The notes beneath the pieces are model-generated. The model searched no databases. It was given only the letters and a program-made list of their open reading frames with translations, and was not told the origin of the DNA. From Gaeumannomyces sp. JS-464 (Eukaryota > Ascomycota > Sordariomycetes > Magnaporthales > Magnaporthaceae), in contig NGZR01000005.1 in the NCBI GenBank assembly GCA_002197995.1, forward strand, positions 4,154,001-4,218,000: DNA of 64,000 nt, in the 5' to 3' direction. The stretch's first letter is position 1, and every line of letters starts with the position of its first letter. The position numbers were made by a program, and so were the translations under genes. Below, one piece after another: positions 34,551 to 47,711 of the stretch.

Positions 34551-36863
34551 CTACACACGGCGATTGTCACCCAGGTTGAGCCAGCTCATGTCGGAGCTGG
34601 TCGATGCCATGGCCAGCTGCGGTTGCGTGCTCACTCCAGATGGCAATGGCGGCCTTAGTGCGTCGGAGCCCATGGGCGGAGGTGGGGGTGCCGTGCTGTA
34701 GACGCTGTTATACGCGCTGCTCGGCGCCCGGACGGAGCCCCATGGCTTGCTGCCGCCAGTCGGGTCCCATTGCTCATGAACGCTGGCCGGGATCCCGGAG
34801 GAATAGCCCGAGCTACCCGATTCTTGGCTCATGGGCCGCTCTATCCTGCCCTTCATTTCCTTGTGGGGTGTGTAGTGAGAGATGGTCGGCGAGCCGGAAT
34901 TGACACGATTGAACTCGGGCTTGGGACCCGAGAGATGACCCACGTTTAGATGCGGTACCGTGGCCGAGTCCTGGGTGATCCTGTTGGCCGTCGCATTCGA
35001 GCTGGAGTATCGGCTGCTAGCCTCCGAAGTCCGTTTGCTGGCACCGTTGCCAAAACCCAGGATGTTAAGCGTGCTGCCCCAGACCAGTATCGATTCCATC
35101 CCGATGATCGCCGGGGGCCCTCTGGCCCATCCGGCTTGTTAGCGCGCGGCCTTGGCTCCGCGACATCCGGCTGAAGGCCACGCCCTTTTCATCCCGCGGC
35201 AGAGGCGACCGGATCGGAGAAGTGGGGTCCGCAAAGGGGTTGGCATCCTGCGTCTGGGGGATCGGCTTGCTGATAGACTTCTTGAAGCAGAGTTGAGAAT
35301 GCTGCCGGAAGAGCTGCGCTTGGAGTCCTTGCTTGGCTGTCGTTCTATGGCCGTCTGCTTTTGCCCATTGGCCTTGCCCATGAGAATGGCCATCGACGAG
35401 AAGGATGCGTGCGAGTCCTGTGCTTGATGGCCCTGAACACACCATTGGTCGGGTGGGCAAGGCTATCGTTGGCGTATCGACACCTCCTTTCTCCGTCGAG
35501 GATGCACCACTCGATCGACGCGCATGGCCCGCCTCGAGAAACTCCTGGCGCTTCTTCTTGCGCCTCAGCAGGCAGTACAGGATTCCAAGAAGGAGGAGAA
35601 CCATTGCTGTTGTACAAGCACGGCCCCCAGGATAGCATTGATTGGCGGATTTGATGACGACGGTTGGGCAGACGAGTCGGCCCCGGCGCCCACAGGGGCA
35701 GCAGCGGAGGTCGGCGTGGGGATGTGGATGATGTTGTTAGAAGGGTAGACGACGCGGAGGAGCTGGCGACAGTGGTAGATGACGAGGTGGTCGACGCTGC
35801 GGTGGCACTGGGAGTGGGCGACGAAGACGAGGAAGAAAAGTCTGTGGTGCGGAGGGTTTCTTTCAGCGTTGAATAGACTTGAAGCATCCAACCACCTGTT
35901 TTCCGACCATCAAACACGCAAAGTGCGTCTTCCTGGCTGCCACCTGCCACGACCACCCGACCATTGGCATCTTGAGCGATGGCATAGTTCGTCCTTGTGG
36001 CCTTGGGGGCGTTGGTCGCGTTATACTTGGGCACTGATCGGACGTAAGCCTCTTCTCGAGAAGACCCTCAATCGTGTCGACACCGTCAAAGGACCTAGCG
36101 TAACGGGCTGCGAGTTCGCCACGGGTTGCTTCTGGCCGTTGATCAAAACGGTGCGTGTGACCTGATTCGGCGATTTGGACATGTCGAACGCGTACAGACT
36201 CTTGCTGCCATCGTCACCGGCAATAACCACGGCGCGGACAGCCGAGGTGTCCTTGGTCAACGGCGACGCCAGCGAGGCTCCGAGTCTACCCAACCACCAT
36301 CCGAGCTGAACAGCATGACCTTGTTATTCGTCTCGCTGCCCCCAATGAGGACGGCCTCACGATCGGACCAGGGAAGGATGATAGGGCTCGTTGTGGGCGG
36401 GGTGCCTGCGAAGGGCTTGGAGAGAACATCGTAGGTGCCGAGGCGCCAACCGTGAATGTCTGCGTCGAGGAGTGCTTGGAGCCGTCCTGGGTGCCGGCGT
36501 AAACGAGGATCGCGTCGGTACTGTTGATGTATGCGGCGCCATGCCATACCCTGTCCTTGACATCACCAGACGTGGGAGTAAAGCTCTCCCATTTTCCCGT
36601 CGAATAAGTGAACTTCTGAAGACCATGGTAATCGGCCGGCCTTTGCCGCCAACAACAAAGAATCCCGGCTCCCGCGGCGCGACAGGAGTCGAACCGACGC
36701 AAGCGGCACCAGTGACGGACACGCCACTTGCCAGTTTCTTCCATTCCGCTCCGGGCTCGAGGGCCAAGGACTGGAAGGCGCCGGCTGAGTAAGTGTACAA
36801 AGTGTTGTTGTATATGACGCAACAGACGTCCGTCAAGGGGACGGGAGGCCGAGGGACCGGCAT
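34551..36863 (-). CDS. Kelch/galactose-oxidase-type beta-propeller single-pass membrane protein, heavily frame-disrupted
   Basis: Matches a fungus-specific family often mislabelled 'splicing factor CLF1'. The N-terminal half carries propeller repeats (ADYHGLQKFTYSTGKWESF; DRVWHGAAYINSTDAILVYAG; AVVIAGDDGSKSLYAFDM; AIAQDANGRVVVAGGS). A Ser/Thr-rich stalk follows, then one hydrophobic helix (MVLLLLGILYCLL) with the stop-transfer RRKKKR, and a cytoplasmic tail with NPFADPTSPIRSPLP and a Pro-rich end. About twelve single-base losses are required, near 36636, 36435, 36290, 36080, 36030, 35720, 35620, 35475, 35410, 35283, 35119 and 35115; adding twelve gives 774 residues. No intron and no clear signal peptide. 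Function unknown; a cell-surface sensor is conceivable. Density of breaks far exceeds the other genes. Confidence 0.75.
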
Positions 36864-39800
36864 CTTTGGGCCTCTCGATTCCGCTGGCGTGTTGCGGGCG
36901 TTAAAATCGAGTGTTGTCGGGTCGGGATACAGCAGCGAAACCGCGAGCGCGGGATGCGTCAACGAATGGGCTGGCGGATTACTGCAACAACATGTCTCCG
37001 ACGGTGCGGATGGAAAGGAATGTGAGGGAAAACAAATGGGGTTCGCGATGGAGGAGAATAGAAGCGGAGGATCCGCAGCCAAATCCAGTAGCAACAAAGA
37101 CAGAGGACAAAGAAGGACAGAGAAAGGGGACAGAGATGGCCAAGCTCTCCCGGTGCTATTCCCTCACTCGATCTCACGCCAAGAGGGCTGGAAAGAGGTG
37201 GTAGAGTCGCTCAACACAGTTGGCCGTTGGAAAGGAAGAGAAAGGGCTGATTGAGGCAAGGCCCGGCGAACGAGAGAGACAGAGAGATAGAGTGTGTGTG
37301 GCGGAGTGAGAGGCGGGAAGAGAAAAATCACTAGGCTGAAAAGGCCCAAGGCGAGTCCTGCCCCCTGGTCAAGGTGGTGTGAAGGGGTGATCGGCCACCC
37401 ACCGTTTGGTCAGGATGTTTCTTCGGGGGAGAGGGAAAGGGAGGAAACACGACGCAAAAGCCGGGTGGGTGGTGGAGGAAATGGGGCTGTCGCAGAAGGT
37501 GGTTCAAGCGGAGCTAGACGGGGTGCGCGATGATACTGGCGGCCTTGGGCCTGTTTCCGCCCAAGCCCTCGCGGCGTCGAATGGCCGCGATGGTTCCCTG
37601 TTCCCTGGTCACTTATTACAGCTGGGGTATTAAAGGAGGCATCCTAGGGTCCCTAGCCGGTTTTGCTGGAATTGGGGGCGCGGCGCAGACGATGAGAGAA
37701 ACGCGTTGGTCTTCGTTTTGGCGCGCTCGTCGCGTGAATTGCCGCACCGCAGTCGAGTCTCCCCTGTCGAAGGCAGATTGCAGATTGCACCCGGCACACG
37801 AACTGGGCGGTTCTGTCACGACATCTGGGGATGGGGAATGGCGAAGGCTCCCAGATAGTGAGAGGACTCGCTGTCCTCGCCGCGGTTGGTGTTTCCCCCC
37901 CGGTCGAGTGACACCCAAGAGAAGGGAAGGGTTCACGACAACGATAGGATACCAGAGCCTGTGCCTGTGGGCCAACGGGCCAATGGGGCCCGCTTGTTTC
38001 CTGTTTTTGGCGACTTTTCCTCGCCTTTTTTTTTTCGGCCTCTTTCCATCTTCTAAGCCGAGACAGGGGGTTATGCGAGGTACCATGTGCATAGTGGCCG
38101 CCAAGAAGGTACGCAAGGGTCAGCGGGCCAGCCGCAGCGGAGCCAAGTTCCCCTGACATTGATGGTACTTTGGGCAACCCAATCAGCGCGGGAGGCCAAG
38201 TGGGCGGGTGGGACGAGCAGATCTGCGTTGTGTGGTGTGTTGAATCCTGCAGCGTGTGTGCAGAGTGGTGCAGTGCAGCTCGGGGTGGCTGAATGCAAAT
38301 TCGAAATGGATCAACTGGTCGAGAAAAGGGGGGCCAAGCTGCCCGCCCCCATCTCGCTCTCAGACGTGCAAACGTCGAGTGGACAAAAGGAGATGATATG
38401 CTATGCAAAGTCGCACACGACCTCGTATTCCCGCTGTCGAGCGGCACGAAATCACTGCCGAAGGAAGCAGCCTCCTTCCTGCTCCCCTTCCTTCACCTGT
38501 GCACTTCACTTTTGCCTGCGTTGCTGTCTGTCTTGCAAGCAGTTGGAGATAAAATCATTTCCAGCCATTTTGGTGTCTCGTCCGGAATTCCCATTTCCGT
38601 GCTCGTCAAAGTTTCGCTGCGGAGGCTGTGCGAGGACGACCTGTCGTTCGGGCGTGGGCAAGCAACAACATGTCCGCTCTCTTTTTCCCTCCAGTCGGCG
38701 GGGGGTGCTGGTCTGACCACCGCAGGTGGGAGTGGGAAAAAAAGAGAAGGCGTTGCGCCGCCAGCGCCCAGACTCTACTAGCGAATGCGGTGCCTGAGGC
38801 CTGAACTGCGTGTGGCAGGCTGGCGTGTGGTGGTACTTGAGTGGGTGTGTGAGTGTGGTGTGTCTTTAAATGAAACGGTCGCCTCTGCTGTGGGTGGGAC
38901 CCCCTTGGAGCGTGCCACAGTCCGCGGTTAGGACCCCTTTCTGAGCATTTCCGTGCGCTTCAATTCCCGCCTGCCATCCAATCATAACGCCGTGGCTGCC
39001 GTTTGGTCAATCACATCGCCGTGCCTAGTTCTTACCAGCAAACACCACCGATAGGACCCCAAGCTTAGGTCCTTCTTGTCGGGAAGAATTCAATCTGCAG
39101 CAAATAATATTTTGCAAAAGCACGTCAGGCCGACGGGCCACAGCGGTAGCGTGCGGTATGATGTCACGCAGGTAAGAGGCTAGGCGTGCCACCTTCAATG
39201 CATGTTTTCTTGCTCCCGTTTTCTCTCCCCACGGCCGGGCCCTCTGCACTGACCTACATCGCACGTGCCTGCTAGCCTCCATCCCATCTCAACCTGTTCC
39301 AGGTCAATGCTCTTCTAATCACACCGTCTCGAATGGGCCACGGCGGAGCCCAATGTCACGTCTAGATGAACATCGTCGTATGTTGCAATGTTGTACTTGT
39401 CCGCATCCCATAATTTTTTGCAATACCGCCCCTGTGCTCGCCTCCTAACATCTCGTTTGCTGGGAAAAGGGAGAGGCGCTCTGCCGCATCAGCCCCCACC
39501 AGCACCAGCTGATTGATTACCGCGATTTTTTTATGTCTGCGGACGGGAATGAGTGAAATAACGGGCAGGGCGAGGCGCCCGCCACAATCTTGAAAGGCAC
39601 GGATTCACCCACACCAAATGGGTGCCAGTTTCGCCTGCCTGCCCGTTTTCCCCCCACCACATGCTCCCCCAAGGTGCTCGGTTGTGCGTTTAAAACTTCA
39701 ATCTTGATCACCATTTGCGTTGTTTCCCATTCAGGACGGCAGAATCTTAAACGTTGATACTTCGAATGACACCTCGAACAAGTTCATGACCTGGTGAGAG

Positions 39801-41203
39801 AGAAGATGAGCCAGCCACCAACAGTGATGAGACTAGCAAAGTCCACGGGCCCTAGCGGTTCCTTCTTCGCCAAGCTTAATCAATCACCAATCACCATACA
39901 CCACTCATCTCATCCTTTGGATTTAAGGTCGGCCGGGAAGGATGACAGATGAGGAAGGCAGAACATCTGGTATGACTGCACCCTGTGAGATGGCGGGCTG
40001 CAACCGACATCATGTATTACCCATGTTGTTTAGCGTCTCCAGCCGCCAGCCGTTTAAGTGGTATGTGTGGTCGTCCGAGGCGCAAAAGGTGCCGCTCCAG
40101 GTCACTACAAAGAGGCCGTCTCGCGACCGCCACCCACTAGCTAACGTTGTAAGCGCTTTCCCAACTCTCTGTCGCGTTGGCTCCGTGGCGATCGCCAGGC
40201 CGTGCGTCTAATCATTGGCTATGGTTGAGAAGGGGGCTGTCACGTGGCTGGTCTCTCGGCGGCTACAGTTGTGGTCGATGGTAGCGCGTGGATGAATAGG
40301 TACCCATCTATTTCGATGCCCCGATACTATGGCTTGACGTGCGCCGCATAAGAGTCATCGCGAATGGTCTGACAAGGTGTCGCCTGCATCATGAGTGAAG
40401 CTCACGCTCTTACTATCAGTGCCAGACGCTTCGTGCCCCGTGCGATGTGCCGGAATCTACCTGGCGCAATGTATCAGGGGGGCAATCTTTCCATACCAAG
40501 TATCTGGCTCACAAGGGAGCCGCGACTCGGGCTTTACCAAACATGCTGCATAGGTAGAGAGCCAGCTGGGGAAACATAAACCTGGCACTGCAATCGCGCC
40601 CATAAGTCATTCTATTCGAAACACATCCGCTTTTGGTCGACACAACCAGGTAGGTGACGTATGCTAAACAACTTTCGAGGTGTCTCAGGGTCCGATCCCG
40701 CCGTCGTGAAGGCGCCAGTCTATGGAATCAAAGGGAGAAAAGAACAAGAGTGCCCAAATAGACAGCAAGGGCAGAAAAAGTGAAAAGAAAAAGAAACAAA
40801 AGAAAAAACCCAATAGAACCTCGCAACTCCGTCAACCTTCTGAACTCCTTGGACGCCATGCATCGATGTCTCACACGTTGGGAGAATGCAGCCTATCCTT
40901 GCCTTGTCTTGTCTCGTGATCGGGAATCAAGGCATTTCAAAAGAAAAAAGAAAGGAGGAAGAAGGGAAAAGGGAAGAGAAAAAAAAGGAGAAAAAAAAGC
41001 AAGAAAGAAAAAACTGAGAGCAAAATCGATGTCGTGTGGGAACCCAATCATATTCCGACCGGCTTTGCCTGTCTCTCTTTTCTCTCCCTCTTTTGTCGGG
41101 CTGTTCTATTTCCTATCGTCTCCAGCTTGACACTCTTCTTTGGCCTTTCTTTGCCTTTCGTCCCCACTGGTTGGGGTTCTTCCGGGTCCACCTGCGACGG
41201 GGA
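36864..41203. other. Intergenic, 4.3 kb, no gene recognised
   Basis: The largest gap in the window, between the kelch gene (promoter side) and MEX67 (3' side). Open frames up to about 200 codons (for example 37530-38156, plus) have no family features. A strongly purine-rich segment lies at 40722-41030. A missed, broken or non-coding gene cannot be excluded. Confidence 0.45.
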
Positions 41204-43538
41204 CTAGGGGGCCGGCACTCCGTTTATAAAGGCCTCAGGACCGAGATTCGGCTATCAGCAGGTTAGCAATAGCTTCGTAGTTATGCCGCGAGGCGAGAGA
41301 GGGGGCAGGGAATGTGGTATTTATAGGATGGTGTTTGGGTTGCCTTACTCTTGTTTCTTGGAATTTGACCAGGGCGGCTTCCAGGTTCCAGTTGACTTGG
41401 TCCAGGCACATCTCCGAGTACTGAGCGGTCATGTTGGTGCGCTGCGAGAGCTCTGCAATCAGCTGCTGCCGCTGCTGCTGCTGCTGCTGATCGGCGGGGG
41501 CCGCCTCGACTGGCGCGGGCGCCTGGGCAACGGGAATGGGGTTCCAGGCTCTGAGGGAGAGCATGTCGCTGACAACGCGGATGGGGTTGCCACCCGGAGC
41601 TCCAGGACCCAGAACAAAGGTCCTGGAGAAGCTGCGTTTGCCAACCTTGGAGCTGCCGGGGTCACTCTCTTCGAACTCGCCATGGATGTTGATGAGGAGT
41701 CCGTCGACTCCCTGGGGGCTCTGACCGCTGGGATCCGCAAGCGCCGGTAGCGGGTGGCAGTCGACCAGATACTTGCTGAACTCGGCGCTGAGGTCGGGAT
41801 GTTTCGTGGCTGGCAATGCTTTCCACATCTCCTGGATAGTCTGGCGGCCCTTCATGAGGCGCTGGACACGTGGTCCCGGGTGCGTGATCCTCACAAGATT
41901 CCGCGAGTACTTGAGATATGGTTGCCATGGAAGAACGGGCTCGTCGACATCGCGCGGCGCGTGGTTGACAACCGACACGGAGAAGTTGCTCCTGTCGTCG
42001 TAGAGCATGTTGGCCAAGGCAGGCCTGTCGCTGTCGAATAAGGGCAAGAACTGCATGAGGAACTCCTCGCCGATTCTACCGGCGTCGCGGAAATCGGGGC
42101 CGTGCTGAGGAATGGGGATAGGCCGCGCGGCGGCCTTCGCGGCCTCGGCAGCCGCGATCTCTTCGGGTGTCCGCACCTGGATGTTGCTCAAGTTTTGCAG
42201 TTTGGGGAACCATTTGACCAGCTCCTCCTTGTAAGCGGGCTCGACAGACTCGATCGGATTTCCATTGAGGAGGAGTGTCTCTAGGTGCCGAAAGTGATGG
42301 CTCCATCTTCCCATCGACTTGACCGTTTGCAGAAGGTTCCCACTGCAGTCGAGATGCTTCAGATCGGGAAAAGTCGTGGCGATGTCGAAGACTTGGGCGA
42401 CGTGGTCGATAGAGTTGTTGGCAATGGATATGCTCTCAACCGCTGCGCGCTTCTTGTCGGCAGTTGGGAATATATCCTCACTGATGGCCATAAGCGCCTT
42501 GAATGTCTTCTCAGCCCGCTCTTTGTCGGTGAACGCCCCCATCTCTGCGAGGACCGGATCCTGGCCAATAGCCGACAGATCGAGCAGTTTCCTGTCTGCA
42601 TAATACCGCCGATCGAGAAAGTCCCGTAGTCGCGATCGGAGGTCCTGGGTCTCCTGGCTGGGTTGGGCCGAGCTGTGGGGCTTTGAGTCTCCGGGCCAGC
42701 CGTCCTGGCTCTCGGTTATAGCGAGAGTCGACCCGGCGAAAAGCCAACCATTCAGCTTCAAGACATCCTCAGCATCCTCCTTGCTAAGTAGGACGTGAAG
42801 GGTGTAGTCAGAGGCCAGGTGTGACTGGGGTGCCAAGTTAGCAAGATGCGAATATTTAGGTGCGGGAGCCGGGAGGTTTTCTTCTTGTTGATTGCTTCCT
42901 CCGTCCGGGGCCCTGGGGAACGCGCCATCTGGTGCCGTGCACCATCACGTCCTCATGGCCGATATCCAACAATGACGAAGCCTGAGCCAGGCCAGGCTGG
43001 ATCCCGAGGCGATGGAACGATCCCTGCGCGTTCTTCTTCTTTGGCGCAATACACATACCTTCTTGACGATGATTCGGCGGGAGTTGAAGTTGGCTGCCTT
43101 GCGCTCTAGGAAGTCTAGAGCGTTTTTGACACCCTTGTCCGCATTGGTGGCTGCTTTGCTGCCCTTGATCCCGACAACCTTCAGGATCGACGTGGGCCCC
43201 GACCCCCTTCGTTGGGATGACGACACACGGCTCGATAGATCGGAGCCGCTATTCAGATGGCGAAGGATCTTGTCCTGGGCGGCAATGATGGACCTTGTTG
43301 CTGCTCCACCACCACCAGCGCCGCGGGCGGTAGGGCGGCCCCTTGTCGGGCCATGTTTGTTGGGATTGTTGGCAGGGCGCTTTCCGATGCCGCTGGATCT
43401 GGTCGACGACGACGCATCCATAACGAGGTCTCCGTCGCGGTCAACGCGTCCAGCTCCTCCGCCGCGGCGTTTCTGGATGCCGCCTCGAGTAGAGCTCCGT
43501 GTGCCGCGGGCCGGGCCTGTAGGTGGGACGGTCGCCAT
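41204..43538 (-). CDS. mex67: Nuclear mRNA export receptor Mex67/NXF1
   Basis: Exports poly(A) mRNA through nuclear pores together with Mtr2. 667 residues: an Arg/Gly-rich N-terminus (RGGIQKRRGGG), an RNA-binding-like region, leucine-rich repeats (SISIANNSIDHV; LKHLDCSGNLLQ; LETLLLNGNPIE), an NTF2-like domain (GEEFLMQFLPLFDSDRPAL to DGLLINIHGEF) and a C-terminal UBA-like TAP-C domain (QYSEMCLDQVNWNLEAALVKF). Exons are 43538-43059, 42824-41349 and 41251-41204. Both introns have a canonical TGCTAAC branch site. The last exon is only 48 nt and encodes the family-typical NLGPEAFINGVPAP; reading through the last intron would instead give an unrelated tail. Frame intact. Shares a 950-bp upstream region with MPH1. 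Confidence 0.93.
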
Positions 43539-44486
43539 CTTGTCGATTTTGCAGGACAGATCCTCTTCGCAGACGGCGGCTCCGTGTCTTGGTTTTCTTC
43601 TTTTTCTTTTTGTGCCTTTCTCCGGTGGGGGCGAGTTTGGGCGTTGACGAGGATAGATCTGCCAGTATTTCACCGACAGGAAGTTATCGCTGCGCTACCA
43701 GCGATGAAGAGAGCGAGAGTTGGAGGAAGGAATGCAAGCAGGCGGCAGCTTTGGAGAGGTGAAGTGCTCGGCCGAGGAGGGATGGATGGGTTTGGTTCGA
43801 TGCGACGGGAGCGGGTGGGCGGCAAGTCGCAGCGTGGTCCTTTTGAATGGCGGTATCGCGCAGGCGCTTTCTTTGTGCTTCCCGGCGCGTTGGGGGATGG
43901 GCTGTGGCTGTGGCCGGTTGCAGCGACCGGTGGAATTGTGGAAGGAACAATGCGGCCAACACCACGACGACCGCTTGCGGCACAGAAGCTCTTTGGCGAA
44001 TCGCAAAGAAGCCTGGATCAGAATCACGTCAAAAGAGTCCGAGGAGAACCCGGAAGGCCGAAAGCTTGCAGTGCTTATGTAAGGCAGGCACTGGCGCCGA
44101 AACCCCACATTCGTGAATCACCTCTGGCTGTCGCTGTCCGGCGGCTAGCGTGGTTGGTGGCTGCGCCCCTACTGAGTCACTGGAGCCTCAAAGGCGGGAT
44201 TGAAGCTAATGCAGGTCGCCTCACGTGTTCAGGCGCGGTGACATGCTCGCGGGCCCACTTTGCGCAGATCCAGACCGCGACCTGCAACGCGTGACGTGTG
44301 TGAAAGGGAAAGGCGGCGAGGACGATACCGTGGACGACGCCAGCAAACGGCGTACTCCAATTCGCGCCGCGCCGCCCTGACGACGAGCATACCCATCTGG
44401 TGCAGCGTTGTCTTTCTGACGGGGCAATCCGGCCTAGAATGAGCTGATTGCTGGCGGTGCATCGTCGCCATCGTCGCTCTGTGAGG
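43539..44486. other. Intergenic: divergent promoter of MEX67 (-) and MPH1 (+)
   Basis: No gene supported; a long plus-strand open frame here continues antisense to MEX67 and is judged a shadow. It contains one CACGTG palindrome at 44222 and G/C-rich sequence without an obvious TATA box. Confidence 0.55.
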
Positions 44487-47400
44487 ATGGCTTCGGACTG
44501 CGACCCATTTGACGACGATGTTTGCGACGAGGACCTGATGGCGCTGGATGATCTGGCGCGTACTGTGTCGTCCGCAGCGGTCCAGCGACCCAGGCCGACC
44601 ATTAATTCCGTGCGGCAGAGCGTCCAGACAGGCCCCAGGCCCACAGCAACGGCAGCAGCGACAGTGCCCACGGCAGCAGCGGCGTCATCGTCCTCGCGCT
44701 CGGGAGGAGACTTGGACGACCTGGATGGAATCCCGTCGGATGCTTTTGACAGTTCCCCAGAGCCGGCAGTGGCCCCACGGCCGCTAACAAAGCAGCCGCG
44801 GGTCTTCCACCAAACCACACTCTTGGGCCAGACCCTGGCGGACAATGGCCCCTCGCAGGCGCAAAGACCCGGCGCCGGGCGGACCTACCGTGGCGACATG
44901 CCGGCCGAGGCGCCAACACACCATGAGCTGGATAACGAGGCCCTCAAGACGTGGGTCTACCCAATGAACCTCGGGGCCATTCGTGACTATCAGTTCACCA
45001 TCGTCAAGAACGGGCTGTTCAGCAACACCCTGGTGGCACTCCCGACCGGCCTCGGCAAGACCTTCATCGCCGCGACCGTCATGCTCAACTACTTCCGCTG
45101 GACGCGCAGCGCCAAGATCGTCTTCGTCGCTCCCACCAAGCCCCTGGCATCCCAACAGGTCGAAGCATGTCTAAACATCGCCGGAATCCCGCGCTCGGCG
45201 GCCACTCTGCTTACGGGCGAGGTCAAGCCAGCACTGCGCGAGGAAGAATGGGAGTGCAAACGACTCTTTTTTATGACGCCGCAGACGCTCATGAACGATC
45301 TCTCAAAGGGATATGCGGATCCCAAGAAGATCGTGCTGCTAGTCGTGGACGAGGCCCACCGCGCCACGGGCGACTACGCCTACGTCAAGGTCATTGAGTT
45401 CATCCGCCGCTTCTCCAAGAGCTTCCGGGTGCTCGCACTTACCGCCACTCCCGGCTCGACCGTCGAGGGTGTGCAGGCCGTGATCGACAATCTTGGTGTG
45501 TCTCATGTCGAGATCAGGACAGAGGAGTCCATCGATATACGGAGCTACGTCCATTCGCGCGAGATCGACCGCGTCGTTCTAGAGCCGTCAGACGAGATGC
45601 TGCGGCTGAGCGAGCTGTTCTCCCAAGCCCTAAAGCCGCTCACGTCCAAGATCAGCCAGGCAAACATTTACTACGGCCGCGACCCCACGTCCATAACCAC
45701 GTACGGCCTTATGAAGGCCCGGCAGGACTGGTTCAACGGCCCCGGTCGGCATGCGAACCAGGGGACTAAGATGATGCTGATGGCCATCTTCACCATCCTC
45801 CAGGGCCTGGCCCACGCTATCAAGTTGCTCAACTTCCATGGCATCAGACCCTTCTACGACAGTTTAGCCGCCTTTAGGGCCGAGACAGAGGAGAAGGGAC
45901 AGAAGGGTTCCAAGTACAAGCGTCAGATTCTCGCAGACCCTGGCTTCCAGGAGATGATGGACGTAGCATCGAATTGGTTGAAACTGCCGGACTTTGTCGG
46001 CCATCCCAAACTGACGCATCTCTGCGACACCCTGCTCAACCATTTCATGGACGCGGGCGAAGGCTCCAGCACGCGCGTCATCGTCTTCAGCGAGTACCGA
46101 GACAGCGCCGAGGAGATCGTGCGGATCCTCAACATGCACAAGCCCATGGTCAGCGCGTCCCTCTTTGTCGGGCAAGCAGACTCGAAAAAGAGCGAGGGCA
46201 TGAAGCAGAAGCAGCAGATTGAGACGATTGAAAAGTTCAGGAGCGGGACCTTCAACGTCTTGGTCGCTACATCTATTGGCGAGGAAGGACTCGACATTGG
46301 CCAGGTCGACCTCATCATCTGCTACGACGCCTCATCGTCACCCATCCGGATGCTCCAGCGCATGGGGCGGACAGGCCGCAAGAGGGCAGGCAAGATCACA
46401 CTGCTTCTCATGAAGGGAAAAGAGGAAGACAAGTACAACCAGGCGCAGGACAACTACGAGAAGATGCAGCACCTCATCTGCGAGGGCAGCAGGTTCAACT
46501 TCCGGTACGACCTGTCCTCCAGGATCGTTCCCAGAGACGTGAAGCCCGAGGTCGACAAGCGAGTCGTCGAGATTCCCGTCGAGAATACCCAGAACACCTC
46601 GCTACCAGAACCAAAGAGCCGAAGCACTCGTGGCAAGAAACCTAGCAAAAAGAAGTTCAACATGCCCGATGGCGTGGAGACAGGCTTCACGCTGGCATCC
46701 ATGTTTGGGAAGGCAACGGCGGCACCACCTAGGCAGCCCACGCAGGCAAAGACGGCCCAGAAAGCCGTGGTCCAGAAACCGGAGCAGGCGAAGGAGGAGG
46801 ACGATCTAGCCCCGGTCCCAAAGCTTGAAAGCGTTCTTCTGAACAGCACGCAGCTGGCCGAGCTCAACAGGCAGTACAGGAACCTCCCTTTTTATCAGAA
46901 CCACGCCGAGGAGATAAGTATGCCGAGCCTGGCAGCCCACCCTACCCTGCAGCGGACCTTGCGACCCAGTGTTCATGTCAAGCACGGGTCGTATACCAGG
47001 CGCTGTGTGAGGCTATTCAAAAGGCTGTCCGAGTCCCGCGGGCAACCAAGTGAGAAGATGGCATCCGACCACTACCTCGACATTCCGGTGCCGCCCTTTG
47101 GTGACGAGCCCGGGACGTCCCTGGGCCACAAGCGCGTCTCGCCACCCGAACCCTACAACGCTCAGCAGCAGCCACCCAAACGCCAGAAGCCGTCCTCCAA
47201 GTCAAAGATCAGCGCTGTATCGGAATATCTATCAGATGCCGACGACACGCCGCTCCAAGACTTTAGCGATGAGGACCTGGCGTCATTCATTTCATATGGC
47301 GAGGAGAACGGGCAAGCACAAGGCGCATGCGCGTCAAGCCTAAACACAGATAACGGCTTTCACCTTACAGGACCCTCCCGCAAAGTTTCGTCCGGGCTGT

Positions 47401-47711
47401 CAGCATCAGCAGCGCCCAGGCGGCGGGCGAGGTCGGCTTCCGTTTCCTCTGTGGCGTCGACATTGGAGGCTGTTGTATCTAAGCCTTACTTTGTCCCCGC
47501 CGAGCTCCCCGGCACCCAGCAGAGCGAGGACGACGACGTACCCCTCTCGAGGCACTCCTCGGGGGGAGCACGGGGGCGGAAAGCATCCTCTGCAAGAGAC
47601 GACTCCGCTCGTAGAGGGAATAGCGATGGGCACGATAGCAGCGGCGGACAGGGGCGGCAGAATAAACGCAGAGCTCGCAGACCATTCCTGCTGGAGAGCG
47701 ATAGTGACTGA
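44487..47711 (+). CDS. mph1: ATP-dependent 3'-5' DNA helicase Mph1 (FANCM/Hef family)
   Basis: Remodels stalled forks and D-loops, suppressing crossovers and supporting inter-strand crosslink repair. Single exon, 1,074 residues. Superfamily 2 motifs in order: [13 protein letters not shown] (Walker A), [41 protein letters not shown] (DEAH box), [40 protein letters not shown] and [14 protein letters not shown]. The insert between the two RecA lobes (about residues 340-500) is the FANCM-type helical domain. The C-terminal third is low-complexity and charged, ending in [14 protein letters not shown]. The start at 44487 gives the acidic family-like beginning [18 protein letters not shown]; an in-frame ATG at 44448 would add 13 residues. 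Frame intact over 3.2 kb. Confidence 0.95.
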   Translation: MASDCDPFDDDVCDEDLMALDDLARTVSSAAVQRPRPTINSVRQSVQTGPRPTATAAATVPTAAAASSSSRSGGDLDDLDGIPSDAFDSSPEPAVAPRPLTKQPRVFHQTTLLGQTLADNGPSQAQRPGAGRTYRGDMPAEAPTHHELDNEALKTWVYPMNLGAIRDYQFTIVKNGLFSNTLVALPTGLGKTFIAATVMLNYFRWTRSAKIVFVAPTKPLASQQVEACLNIAGIPRSAATLLTGEVKPALREEEWECKRLFFMTPQTLMNDLSKGYADPKKIVLLVVDEAHRATGDYAYVKVIEFIRRFSKSFRVLALTATPGSTVEGVQAVIDNLGVSHVEIRTEESIDIRSYVHSREIDRVVLEPSDEMLRLSELFSQALKPLTSKISQANIYYGRDPTSITTYGLMKARQDWFNGPGRHANQGTKMMLMAIFTILQGLAHAIKLLNFHGIRPFYDSLAAFRAETEEKGQKGSKYKRQILADPGFQEMMDVASNWLKLPDFVGHPKLTHLCDTLLNHFMDAGEGSSTRVIVFSEYRDSAEEIVRILNMHKPMVSASLFVGQADSKKSEGMKQKQQIETIEKFRSGTFNVLVATSIGEEGLDIGQVDLIICYDASSSPIRMLQRMGRTGRKRAGKITLLLMKGKEEDKYNQAQDNYEKMQHLICEGSRFNFRYDLSSRIVPRDVKPEVDKRVVEIPVENTQNTSLPEPKSRSTRGKKPSKKKFNMPDGVETGFTLASMFGKATAAPPRQPTQAKTAQKAVVQKPEQAKEEDDLAPVPKLESVLLNSTQLAELNRQYRNLPFYQNHAEEISMPSLAAHPTLQRTLRPSVHVKHGSYTRRCVRLFKRLSESRGQPSEKMASDHYLDIPVPPFGDEPGTSLGHKRVSPPEPYNAQQQPPKRQKPSSKSKISAVSEYLSDADDTPLQDFSDEDLASFISYGEENGQAQGACASSLNTDNGFHLTGPSRKVSSGLSASAAPRRRARSASVSSVASTLEAVVSKPYFVPAELPGTQQSEDDDVPLSRHSSGGARGRKASSARDDSARRGNSDGHDSSGGQGRQNKRRARRPFLLESDSD

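Noticed and set aside
36680..36760. A perfect tRNA B-box (GGTTCGACTCC) with an A-box-like TGGCAAGTGG on the minus strand
   Set aside because: It is coding sequence of the kelch-type protein (GSTPVAPRE); no acceptor-stem pairing was found.
34551..36863. Label 'pre-mRNA splicing factor CLF1' for the kelch-type gene
   Set aside because: True Clf1 is a HAT-repeat protein; this product has propeller repeats and a transmembrane helix, so the label that circulates for this family is not used.
37530..38156. A 208-codon plus-strand open frame in the 4.3-kb gap
   Set aside because: No recognisable motif, average composition of the surrounding non-coding DNA, poor start context.
43257..44294. A 345-codon plus-strand open frame over the MEX67 start and promoter
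   Set aside because: Overlaps MEX67 exon 1 in antisense; no motif or splice logic.
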